A DNA stretch of 64,000 nucleotides from Lactarius indigo. Taxonomy: Eukaryota; Basidiomycota; Agaricomycetes; Russulales; Russulaceae. The position numbers and the translations under genes were made by a program. Positions 34,601-44,744 of the stretch are shown here, in pieces (position 1 is the first letter of the stretch; every line of letters starts with the position of its first letter). The stretch spans positions 642,841-706,840 of the forward strand of contig JAFKAC010000031.1 of NCBI GenBank assembly GCA_025766275.1. The letters run 5' to 3'. The notes beneath the pieces are model-generated. The model saw only the letters and a list, made by a program, of their open reading frames with translations. It was not told the origin of the DNA and ran no database searches.

Positions 34601-35753
34601 CAGCGACTTCCGCAAGACATTTCAAAGTGAGATTGCGGAAGTCAGGGGCTTCGAGGAACTATTCGAGTAAGTCAAGGCCGATTAGTGGCTGGCAGAAGTT
34701 ACGCGAAGATATGCTCACGCGTTGAATGAGAACATCTACGATCGTAGTCTCGAAGATGTAGCCCAGAGGGATCCAGTTCAAGAACCGGAGCAATGTTTCG
34801 AGAGTGGCTCTCACTAGAGAGGTCTTGCTAGCCTCCTCCAAGATCTCCGCGCACAGCTTGAAGATTTCTGAAAACTCGCCGCACATTTGGTTTTTTAGAT
34901 TCTTGATCTTCGTCTGAGTCAGTTGCTCGGCCGAATAGTCGAAGACTTCTTCCGACAGGAGCCTGAGTATGACCATATTGTTCTCGCATAGAGCCAAATT
35001 CGTTTTGCACGATTCCACAAGCTCAGGGATGAACGTTGGCCAGTTGTGCGGCCACTCCTGTTTCAAGATCTGTGGGTGTAGAAGTGAGCGCGACGCGACG
35101 CAAGAGAGACGAATAGACGAACTTGAACCAACGCTAGATTGAGCTTGTTGATGTACGTTTTTTCTCTACGCAGAGTCGCTTCGTCCTGACGCGATTTTGA
35201 CGGTGATTCCAACGACGAAATTGCGTACACCTAGATTTGGTTAGACTCGACGACGCTTCCGGCGCAACGAGATTAGGCGCACCTTGCCGCTGTGCCTCCG
35301 GAAGGGTCTTCCATCGGGTGTTGACCAGCCTTTCCAGTATTTGCAGGCCGATAAACTGAGATCAACGTGATGGTCAGTCGCGTGTTTGTGGTTCGCGCTA
35401 ACACGTAAGCGTTATCGTACCTTGGTTTGTGAGTACGACGATCGCTCCATGATGTCTGGTACTCGTGTCCAGGCATCCGGATGTTCTTGGAATTGCGTAA
35501 GGACTTGCTGCGCTACTTGTTGCTAATGGCGGGGGCAGATAACACGCGAGATGAGACTAAACGTTAGCGCGAGATCACAAATTAAAAACACCTAACATCT
35601 TTCCCGCCAGAACCAGAATATAGCGCCATGACGACATTATCCATGAGAGTAATATCGAACTCCCTGGAGAAATCTAGCAGAGCCTACGAGATGTTCGGTT
35701 ATTAGATTGAGAGGGAAAAGAAATAAAAGTACATTTTGTGCGCTCGCCTCCAT
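31700..35753 (-). CDS. CRM1: Exportin-1 (CRM1)
   Basis: This is the karyopherin that exports leucine-rich NES cargo with Ran-GTP. The start is ATG 35753 (MEASAQN), followed by [38 protein letters not shown] and [19 protein letters not shown]. Next come [60 protein letters not shown] and [20 protein letters not shown] or its equivalent. The C-terminal half holds [45 protein letters not shown] and [20 protein letters not shown]. The end is [20 protein letters not shown], with DEDI before the stop. Many GT-AG introns. Ten or so single extra bases break the frame (about 35186, 34475, 34423, 34293, 34148, 33925, 33704, 32806, 32417 and possibly 33220). No deletion or premature stop remains once they are skipped. 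The gene is essential in fungi, so true decay is unlikely. Confidence 0.93.
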
Positions 35754-36050
35754 GAGTTGCAAAGGGTCTGGGATAGAGACGTGGATGTCAAGAGGTGGAT
35801 GACAAGAAAAACGGATGAGGGCGAGCGATTTGGCTGTCCACCCGTTGGGATCTTGTCGTTCTGGGGCACAGGGCGACGATTATGTAATTAATTCTCACCA
35901 CAGGCTAGATCCGAGCGTCAGTCATATCAGGGGCCGAGCAAAGTCAAAATCCACAGTTGCTTAGAAATCAATCAGACGCGTGACGTCAGACCCTCACGTT
36001 AATCACGTGCTCTCACCTACGGTCACGGTCGTTCTTCCCTTCATACCTTC
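35754..36050. promoter_or_regulatory. CRM1/SPC24 bidirectional promoter
   Basis: A 297-bp gap separates divergent start codons. It contains a cacgtg-like tcacgtgct at about 36004 and tgacgtca-like cgtgacgtcag at about 35978, both plausible bZIP/bHLH sites on the SPC24 side. Confidence 0.45.
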
Positions 36051-36923
36051 ATGGGACTTGACCAACTTGATGCCGTGCTTGGCCCCTTGCCAGACCTCTC
36101 GCCCGACCCCCCTGACTCATTGCTTGAATCACTTCCAGAAGTCATGTGCGAATGCTCTCGATTAGGTCACAAGCGGGCACAGTCTTACAGTTATTGGTTT
36201 CAGTGAGAACATAAGCAGCATCGCAGAGCTCATCGTGCCAGAGGATGATTACAGGACGATCGACGCCATTCATGACCAGATAGACGAGGAAGAAGCTGAG
36301 CGAAGGGAGGGACTTGAACAGGCTCACGCCGACTTGAAGGGTCTTTTATCTATTAGCTCACGGCTTGTACTACGTTCTGATCATCTTACGAACATCAGCT
36401 CTTGCACGCATCCTCGACGCCGCTCGCACGTCTTCCACTCGTCCTCGCAACGTGTCCTCCGCCGAGAAGCATGCAGAAAACCTGAATCACCTCGATGCTG
36501 CGCGACTGTCTTTCGCCAAGGCACTGAACGATGCGGAGAGTGCCAACTCAAGTAGACAGGCAGAGGCTTCCCAGCTCATGGAAGAACTCCGCCAGCTAGA
36601 AGAGAGCGATCCGGCTGCCGAACATGAGTTGGACGGAAAACCGTGAGGGCCACAAATACATATTCCAATTCATCCTGATTGTCACACTTTACTACTAGCT
36701 TGCGGTTGCGCATATACCGTGGTCTGGGGGTTGAGCCGGTCCTTGACGAGGCTGGAAACCTCGACCGTGTACTAGTCGGTAAGTATTTCAATTGACACCG
36801 TCAGAACGATTTGTCACACTCTCCCTCACAGAGAGCTCGTCCCATGACATGCACTTGGTGAAATTTGGCGGTAAGATACCAGACGAAGACCTGGTGGAAA
36901 ATATTTGGAGGCTGAGCTTGTGA
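36051..36923 (+). CDS. SPC24: SPC24, NDC80 kinetochore complex subunit
   Basis: Spc24 pairs with Spc25 and anchors the NDC80 complex to the inner kinetochore. Exon 1 (ATG 36051, MGLDQLDAVLGPLPDLSPD) ends at AT|gtgcgaatgc. Exon 2 resumes ENISSIAELIVPEDDYRTID and AIHDQIDEEEAERREGLEQA. The coiled coil continues LARILDAARTSSTRPRNVS and AKALNDAESANSSRQAEASQ. The globular C-terminus is LRLRIYRGLGVEPVLDEAGN and SSSHDMHLVKFGGKIPDEDL, then VENIWRLSL. All introns are GT-AG and in phase, with no extra bases, although both flanking genes are affected. Confidence 0.85.
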
Positions 36924-37160
36924 TTTGCTCACGATTTATGAGGTTATTCAATGAGGTTACGATACTGCTTCATTCAATTTCGTCTGTACAGTCAAGGAAT
37001 GGTGAAGGTATTATAGTTCTCGTGTAAAGCGGTGCTACTGTAAAGTCCGGCGACGTGAGACACATAAATATTGTGGGCCTGATATCTTCGTAGCCGCACG
37101 GGCCAGTCCTGGTGAATAGATACAATACGTACACACGCTTCTCTACTCGTGCACCTTGTG

Positions 37161-39964
37161 TCAATTTGGTGCCACTACTTCCAAGCTAGGGAACTGACAT
37201 GCCCGGTCAAATGTGGTCATTTACAACGAAGAGTATACTTACTTCCGTATCCCCTTTCACGGACCAGATGTGTCGTTGGCCTTTGACACAAATCTCCCGG
37301 ACCTTGGCCTCAATCGCATTCTTCTTGACCCCATGAGTCTTCAGGTCTAGGTATAGTGCTTCAACGAGGGCAATTAAGCTAGTCGTGCCCATGCTGGTGA
37401 CTTTTTCCTTGAGGAAGGGGAGATGAGCGTCGGGGAAGGGATTTTTTGGTATCGTTCTTGGGCGCTTTGGTTGTGGTTGGTGACTACTAGTTGAATTAGA
37501 TGCCGCCGGATCAAGTACTGGCGTACTTGAGTTGAGGAGGTGAGGCGGCAGCGCTGGTATGACGAATTGCGGCTGTAGCTTTGATCCCGAGGTATAAGTA
37601 ACAGAAGAGCCATCCGCCGGAACTGACACGAAGGAGAAGGGATCAAGGGGATATGGTGCATCTGTGGCTTGTTGCTCAACACAAACGGAGAAAATATTAA
37701 TGGTGGAAAAAAAAAACTCACCGTTGAAGAGTCGAATTCGATAGTGTTTGAATGGCTCATACTCGCAATCGCCGATCTCAGTCTCCCAACATGGGCCCTT
37801 GATGAAGGGCACAAGAGGAACGACGGCCTTCCGCTTCTTTGTCTTGCATTCCGTGTCCGTGTCCTTCTCCTTCTCCACTTTGCGCTTGTGTTTGCCGCCT
37901 TCAGGTAAAGGCGGAAACGGGAATGCGTCCAGTCCATCGCGCTCCTCGACCGGCGTTGCTGCTTCTCCATCGTCTCCATCTACGAGCCAACCATCCAGAT
38001 CGTCGGAATCATCCTCGTCATCTCGCTCGTCGTCCGAGTCTCCCATTATTTCATCCCCGCCCCCCTCTTCCTCTTCGCCCCACTCCGCCCCGCTGTCGTA
38101 CGAATAGTCAATCACGATGTCATCTCGCGCAAACGGCCTACGCGGTTTTATGAGGCGTGAGCACTTCGTAAATGTCCCAAAGTAGCCCGGACGTTCGTCC
38201 TCGTGAAATATAAATACTTTTGCGAGGGTCCGTGTGCGATCGTGCAATTCCGAGAGAAGAGCGCGTACTACCGCTGTGTCGTCTGAGACTTCGGCCTCGG
38301 AAAGCCGGGCCATTATAGAGCGAACGGTGCTTGGTGAAGAACTAGATCGAGTAGGTAGAGATGGGCATGCTGAAAGCACCCGACGTAGGTGCGCTAGCAT
38401 TCTTTCAGCGAATTTCGAACCATCATAGCAAGGGGAAGACTCACTTCTCGGGTTCGCTTCAGGGTCACAGTCAGGTTCATGCATCTCGACATCGAGAATC
38501 TCGATGTCATCCTCGTCAATGATGATCACATCTGTGTCAGCTTGTCGCTTTCGTTTCCGTGCCTCTCGAAACCAATTCACAGGTGCCAGGTCTGCGTCCT
38601 TCTTGAGCACGAAAGGCTTGAACACCCTGTCAAATTCTGAGAGCGTATTTGAAGATGACGCAGCAGGACCCTTGGAAGGAGATGCAACGGTAGATGAGGA
38701 GGGCCTGGGCTTTCCGAAGAAATTGGCCATTATTGATCTTGCTTTCTCTTGGGATTCCTTATATTTCCTATCTTTCTCTGCCTTGGCTGCCTTTTTTTCC
38801 TGACCGTTCCTTCTCCTGTGAGGAATCGGGAACTCAGTTAGCCAAAGAATTTGTAAAGCAACGAAGCCGACCTTGGCTGCCCTTTCTACAGCTTTCTCGG
38901 GGTCGATGGTGGTCTTTGCACGACCTGCCTTTCGTGCGGCCATTTGATTCTCATCGCCAGCGGCGTTCATCGTTTTTTCAGGCGATTTGTCGTCCGAGGC
39001 ATTGCCCACGGCCCCCGTGATTGGCGAGGCTTCATTCGATGAGGCTCGTAGCAAAGGTTGCGACTTTGACGGTGAGGTTGCGAGTCCTTTCACGCCAAGC
39101 AGTGCGTTCCTTTCGTTTGCGGGAAGCGCGTCAAATATAGCTTGAAGATCTTTCTTATACTAAAACCAATCAGAGTCAGCGCGAGGTAGAATTCGCCAAC
39201 TCACTTGGACCCGGTCTGCCAATCTGGCGTCTACCTTCTCTCGAGATACCTTTGGGAGGAAGGGGAGATATTCCTGATTCAATTCCCATCGCCAAACGCA
39301 GAGCGCGGCAGGCGTTTTCGCGAGGGGAGATTCGATACCGTAGTTGACGCGGGTCGCCAGCAATTTCACCACATCTTCAATGGCGCTCAACGGGAGGGCA
39401 GAGACTGAGCAATCAGTATCGTCGTCGTCGTCGGGAGCCAGCTCTTGTTGTATGTGCTTTGACAATGTCACGATCGTTTTGTCACTGGGAACGCGTTTAT
39501 ATTCGAGTTCAAAAGCGGGATAACAGGGCACACCTCTCTTGAGTGAACTTGGCGATGAGCGGCCAGTAGTTCTGGGGTATTTGGGCCAATACAGGTTCCT
39601 GGCGCTGTGTGCGCGACTCTAGCCACTCCCTGAAATTGACCATCTCTTAAGATGTATCGCGTGAGTTGGTTGCAAGACTGGTCCTACACCGCGATTGCGC
39701 ACCTTGCATGGTCTCTGTCATCTTCTCGAATGACATAGGCTTCTGCCTAAATACCGCTTTCCCGTTCTTGATATCCACGCATGGCTTTGCCTGTCGTTCA
39801 GCTGGGAGATCACCAGTCTTATGAGTTCCACACAACGCTGAAGACTCAAACTCACTTGACGGTGGGGGTAGGTCGCGAACCTCATCTACATGAAGTGGTG
39901 AATCGTCCGGGTCTACTGTAGCCATGGAAGGATACACACCTATGTGTGGTGCCAACTCCGACAT
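37161..39964 (-). CDS. RLF2: CAF-1 large subunit (p150/Cac1)
   Basis: This is the large subunit of chromatin assembly factor 1, which deposits H3-H4 behind replication forks. The start is ATG 39964 (MSELAPHIGVYPSMATVD). A Lys/Glu-rich KER-like region follows (AAKAEKDRKYKESQEKAR, SIMANFFGKPRPSSS). Next come FDRVFKPFVLKKDADLAPVN, FHEDERPGYFGTFTK and a strongly acidic ED region (EWGEEEEGGGDEIMGDSDDE, RDDEDDSDDLDGW). A C-terminal winged-helix-like part reads FPDAHLPFLKEKVTSMGTTS to QRHIWSVKGDTE. The last exon after gtaagtatac gives FPSLEVVAPN and stop. An apparent frame jump near 38820 vanishes if the intron acceptor is ggtcag, joining AAK to EKKAAKAEK. One doubtful junction remains at about 39705 (CAAGG before gtgcgc). 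Confidence 0.88.
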
Positions 39965-40116
39965 CGCTGGCGTAGACGCGTGTTTCTTTGCAGTTATCGC
40001 GGAATGATGCAAGTCACAGTCGCGTCAGACGTGCGTGTAAAGGGATAAATAAACAGAAACAAGAAGACGCGACCGCGTCCATCCAGTCGCGCGTTTCCTT
40101 ATACAGTTTTCCGCAG
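39965..40116. promoter_or_regulatory. CAF-1/RFC bidirectional promoter
   Basis: Only 152 bp separate the divergent start codons of two replication-coupled genes. It contains several cgcgt motifs (acgcg near 39976, gacgcg near 40066, cgcgt near 40090) on both strands. These resemble the MCB/MluI cell-cycle box core acgcg(t). Confidence 0.5.
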
Positions 40117-41535
40117 ATGGCCACATCTTTCTTCCAGGCACGCGCCCCGGCCAAAAAAAAGTCGGGAAAGGAGAAAGAGAACGCCGTGAACCCTAGCTTG
40201 CAGCCATGGGTGGAGAAATAGTGAGTGGTTCTCTCGTCTTCGCGCACGGCGGACTGACCATGTCAAGTCGGCCAGGAAACTATCGACGACGTATCCTCTC
40301 AAGAGTATATCGTCTCCGTGTTGCGAAAGACTCTTTCTTCTAGCAACGTGTGCTTGTTCAGATCTTTCCGTGACTTTGGTCTCACCTGGACGATAGCTTC
40401 CTCACATGTTATTCTATGGTCCTCCTGGCACAGGCAAAACCTCTACCATCCTTGCCCTCGCGCGTCAGCTGTTCGGGTGCGCCTCCATTCGAACCTACAT
40501 CAGGCGCTCGTATTTGACGTCCACTAGGCCCGATAACTTTCGATCGCGCGTCCTGGAACTGAACGCTTCCGACGAACGCGGCATATCCTATCGTGCGCGA
40601 GAAGGTGAAGAACTTTGCTCGTCAGACACCGCGCGCGGAAGCTGTGGCATCAGACGGGAAGAAGTACCCATGTCCGCCCTACAAGATCATTATCTTGGAC
40701 GAGGCGGACAGTATGACCCAAGATGCGCAAGCTGCCCTACGGCGAATCATGGAAAACTACGCGCGCATAACGCGATTCTGTTTAGTTTGCAACTACGTGA
40801 CGAGGTACGCATTATCACTTCCACAATACTTTCTGATTCCAAAGCTGGTACCCAGAATCATCGAAGCCGCTCGCATCTCGGTGTTCAAAGTTTCGTTTTA
40901 AGCCCCTCGATTCCTCATCAGCGAGACAACGCCTCGAGCATATTGCACTCGCCGAGCAGGTTCCCGTGAACCAGGATGTTATCTCCGCCCTTGTTTCTAC
41001 ATCCTCAGGCGATCTACGACGCGCCGTCACATATTTACAATCAGCAGCACGGCTTTCGGCCGCAACTGAGCCACCATCTGCCATACTTCCTCAAGACTAT
41101 CCAAGAGATAGCAGGTGTCGTCCCTGATGCGATAATACGAAAGCTTGCACAGACTCTCGGGGTCGACGTAACTCTCATTGGAGGAGATGAAGACGTGGAA
41201 ATGGATGACGCTACATCCCTGACCGTGGAGCCTGACCTTCGCGGTTTTGATCTCATTCGGGGGACCGTTAGGTCACTGATTCGAGAGGGTTATTCTGCGT
41301 CGCAGGTACTATCACAGGTGTGTGCAAGGAGTTTGCTCCTATTCTGCCATAGTGGCTAAACACCATTCCCAGCTCCACGACGTTATCGTCGAGCATCCAA
41401 CTCTAACAGGGCGTCAAAAATCGACTTGCGCGCTCGTCATGGCAGAAGCAGACAAGGCAGTTGTGTGATGGTGCAGACGAAGAGCTCTGGATTCTCGAGG
41501 TAGCATTGCGGGTGCACAAAGCCGTCACATCCTAG
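40117..41535 (+). CDS. RFC2: Replication factor C small subunit (RFC2/human RFC4 type)
   Basis: This is an AAA+ clamp-loader subunit that loads PCNA. The start is [28 protein letters not shown] resembles a PIP-like N-terminus. Motifs in order are LQPWVEKYRP, Walker [43 protein letters not shown], Walker [32 protein letters not shown] and the SRC motif ASRCSKFRF. Then come [37 protein letters not shown] and [16 protein letters not shown]. All introns are GT-AG. Five extra bases break the frame (40274-40275, 40588-40589, 40865-40866, 41097-41098, 41459-41460). Each is an A/G or C/T pair at a codon third position. Confidence 0.92.
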
Positions 41536-41693
41536 ATAACACGACCTCATTACCATGTATATGCTATCGCACTATGAGTTGGCCATTCCGATATCGTTTT
41601 TGGCACGACCTGACTGACAGTCCCGAGAATGGAGGTGCGCCGAATGAGCCCACAGTAGCGGCACAATTCTCGCGACGCACAGTCGAGTGGTGG

Positions 41694-42166
41694 TTACTGC
41701 TTTCGCGGGTCTGCCCAGACAGGGTTTTGCGGACTCAGGGTCGAGCTGCAAAGACAAAAGGGATGTGTGATGAGATACAGCACCGGGTGACGAGCCTACC
41801 TGAGCGTTTTGTTGCTGTTTCATGCCCTCTTCAAGTGCCAACCTAGCTCGTCGGTTTTCGTCGACCTTTCGCTTGAGATCAGGTGCCATAGCCTTGTACG
41901 CACAGTCATGGAAAGAACTTTCCGTCAGAGAATTGCGCTCACGTTATATGTCTCCTCTGGACTTGGTACAACCACTGCGCAAACATTAAGAGACTCCGAG
42001 TTGAGAAACGTGCTTCAGAACTTGGCTCACCACGCAACAGCGTATAACCGACACCCATAACTGCATATAAACCATTTAAGTCTACGAGGAAGTCTCGCGA
42101 AAAATAAACGTGCGTACTTCCCGCGCTAACGATCGTTAGCTGTAGCCAGGGGATCCTTCCGGACAT
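41694..42166 (-). CDS. CBP4: CBP4-like cytochrome bc1 assembly factor
   Basis: This small mitochondrial inner-membrane protein is needed for cytochrome b/bc1 complex assembly. Four short exons are joined. MSGRIPWLQLTIVSAG leads to IMGVGYTLLR, a membrane segment. VVPSPEETYN then joins AMAPDLKRKVDENRRARLAL and EEGMKQQQNAQ. The last exon is LDPESAKPVWADPRKQ and stop. Pro-Thr/Ser-Pro-Glu-Glu followed by a P(D/E)L(K/Q)xxxxENR helix is what I recall from fungal Cbp4. An extra base at 41721-41722 (CC then C/T, before GTC TGG) must be skipped to reach WADPRKQ. About 95 residues, within the size range expected. Assignment by pattern, moderate certainty. Confidence 0.65.
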
Positions 42167-42325
42167 GTTGTTGTAGATGCTGCGATGCCAGGTTGGAATG
42201 GGGGGGATGACGTAATTATGGTATATGTCTCGCCAATGATTACGTAAATGATTGTCCCCTCCCATGCCTCGCAGCAACAAGCGGAAGCGTGTGTCACGCG
42301 TACAAGCCGAAATTCCGGATGAGGG
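42167..42325. promoter_or_regulatory. CBP4/ING bidirectional promoter
   Basis: A 159-bp gap lies between divergent start codons. Two tgattacgta/attacg-type repeats occur near 42208 and 42237, but no clear core element is visible. Confidence 0.4.
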
Positions 42326-43799
42326 ATGACGCGCCTGGAGCGTCCAGTGCCAGAAGACGACGAGCTGGATACAGAAAAACCCGAACCCAAGGAGGAGAGC
42401 GTCGAAGTTAACCACCGGCTCGAGGTGGAAGCGGAGTTATGGGATTTGTTTAGAGAGGAATTTCACGAGGGTATGTGCTGTTTCTCTCCTCGATGATCTA
42501 CAACTGAGATGAACCGACAGCGGTGGAGCAGCTTCCTCTGTACCTGCACCGGACTTACACACTGCTGCGCGAGTTAGACGAACAAGTTACAGGTAAGTTC
42601 CCTCGTCGTGTCTTGGTATAGACTCAAGAGAAGCGACGCATCACAACTGTCTGATATAGGGCGTTATAATGAGATACTACCAAGTCTCCAGAAATACATC
42701 CGATTGCGTCGTTCATTGGCATGGAAAGAAGACTCGAAGCCTCTTAACGAGCAAGGGCATCAACCTGAGTTAGAGGACAAGCAGCTCGCGGACACCAATT
42801 CGGACACCAAGGAAACTATAGGTGAAACCAGCGGTACGCGTTTTGTATAGCTCCTCATGACATTGACGCGATGCTGGCGCAGAAACCACACGTGGGCACT
42901 TGCGACGTATTGGTTGGTTGATGGAAGAAGTCGTGCGGGGATCTCAAGAGAAGGTTGGCCTTGCGCAAGCAGCCTACGACTCCGTACGTGCCCGCTTTAG
43001 CGTGCTTCTTTGAGCCTAATGTCGACTGGGATTCGAAGGTCGACAGACACATACGACAACTCGATCAGTCCATTCGCGAGCAGGAGATGTCAATCTCCTT
43101 TGGACTTCGGCAAGGCACACACCCCTCTCTTCTTCCTGATCTCGCCGCTCCGTCGCGCTGGGCTCGTCCTACACGAGTTACACACAGCCCAATTCCAGGT
43201 CTCAGTGAGGACGAGGAGGTCACTGCACCCAAGATCAGCGCTAGTAGCGAAGTCACTATCGGGATGGCTACGGGAAGCGAAGCCACCCGAGGGCCCCCCT
43301 CAAAAAAAAGCAAAAAGGGCAAGAGGAGAAAGTCAGATAAGGCAGTGTCGGAAACTGAAGCACTTCCCGTCGTCATTTCTTCCACGAGGAGTCTGAGACT
43401 CAAGGTGCCACCACTAAATTCAACAGCGCAAGCCGACGCAGCAGCAGACCCTGATGAACCGAAGTATTGTTATTGTAACAGGGTATCATTTGGAAATGTG
43501 AGACTACAGTTCAATGCACCTGGCCCGCTTTGACCCCGCTTTCTCTCAGATGGTAGCTTGTGACTACCCCCAATGCAAACGCGAATGGGTAGGGGCCCTA
43601 GAGACATACCCTCACGCTGTGCTTACCGTCTCCCTTTTGACAGTTCCATCTCGATTGTGTGGGTTTGACAGAAGAACCCCAATCTCGGACATGGTACTGT
43701 CGGGACTGCGAGCCACTTGTGCGCAAGGCTGAGCAAGGCGGCACAAGGAGGAGAGGGACGATGAGTACGTATACTACTTATCCGATATATAACAGGTGA
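42326..43799 (+). CDS. ING-family PHD-finger chromatin protein
   Basis: This is an inhibitor-of-growth homologue, a reader of H3K4me3 within histone acetyltransferase or deacetylase complexes (Yng2/Yng1/Pho23 class). ATG 42326 opens MTRLERPVPEDDELDTEKPE. The N-terminal ING helices span YLHRTYTLLRELDEQVT, RYNEILPSLQKYIRLRRSL and GLAQAAYDSVDRHIRQLDQS. A Ser/Lys-rich basic linker follows (SKKSKKGKRRKSDK). The PHD finger is PKYCYCNRVSFGN, MVACDYPQCKREW and FHLDCVGLTEEP, then WYCRDCEPL, with the full C4HC3 set. Short basic tail. All introns are GT-AG and the gene is intact, without the extra bases seen in its neighbours. I cannot tell which ING paralogue it is. Confidence 0.9.
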
Positions 43800-44744
43800 C
43801 TTTGCAACACGCCGTCTATGACACCCTTCCGAATGTCCACTACTTCTACTATTACGGAGAGACTACAGTGGATGATTCTAACTCTGAACAGATTCAAAAA
43901 GAGACGCCACGCCGCGTGAGCAGTCTATGTCATGATGGCAGGCCATAACAGTCTGTAGAGTAGCCTGCGCGAAAATGGGAAATGTTTGACATATGCACGC
44001 TGACAAGCGGCGTAGCAGGTATAGAGAAATGACCAAAACGCGACGCAGACAAACAAAATTCACTACTGAAGTTATGCCACTGCCCATTCGGAGCATCAGA
44101 GCTTCACATACACTTCACGAGCACTTCGACGAATATTATAAACTACGAAGCTACGTCTTCCTCGACTTGTGGGGGATGAAGACGTCTGTGCTACCTAATT
44201 TGTGCACCTTCAGCAGCATCTACAAGACATTCTACGTGTGTCCAGGAATACCAAGACGCGGGAAGGCATACACACATGGTAGACCTAGGTACTAGATGTG
44301 TAAAGCCTTGTTGGTGTAGCACTCCGCGTTGGGCCCATCATGGCTATGGGGAGAATCAAGCTGGTGACTTCCTATGGGACGAAAGCCGGGGATTGGTTTA
44401 GCCGCGCAGCGCCGAAGTGAGCGACAGAAACTTTATCGTGGCCGCGCTTGTGCCAGTTATGGAGGATACGGGGCCACGCAGGCCGTGAACATGTGGACAG
44501 TTTTTTTTCAACGTTCTGTAGGTGGTCGTGATATGATGACCACATGTATGCGCCTGGGCCGCCCTGTTGGTGCAGGGATCACGCAAGTATCATGTGATCG
44601 CGCCAAACTTGGACGCGTTCGGATGGGTCAATGGCCTTTCTGGGGAGTGGCGTTAATCCACACCGTGACCCCGGCTAGACACCGTCTCCCCCTTCGCTTA
44701 CCGCACATGCCTCCTTAGATCGTAGACCTTGTACCACCACTCTC
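43800..44744. other. Intergenic, no gene seen
   Basis: No family or exon chain is visible. ORFs at 43993-44295 and 44374-44718 (+) look like chance. The last part is the RecQ promoter region. Confidence 0.45.

Noticed and set aside
31700..35753. CRM1, CCT1 and RFC as pseudogenes
   Set aside because: All firm events are single extra bases and the protein is otherwise fully conserved, with splice sites intact. Decay would also give deletions, stops and missense changes.
37374..38153. Long open frames on either strand inside the CAF-1 gene
   Set aside because: They are shadow frames of the acidic, Ser-rich CAF-1 coding exon.
38790..38890. Frameshift in CAF-1 large subunit
   Set aside because: Using the downstream acceptor ggtcag joins AAK to EKKAAKAEK in frame.
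43993..44718. Two + strand ORFs between ING and RecQ
   Set aside because: No domain, no introns, and they overlap equally long opposite-strand frames. Treated as chance.
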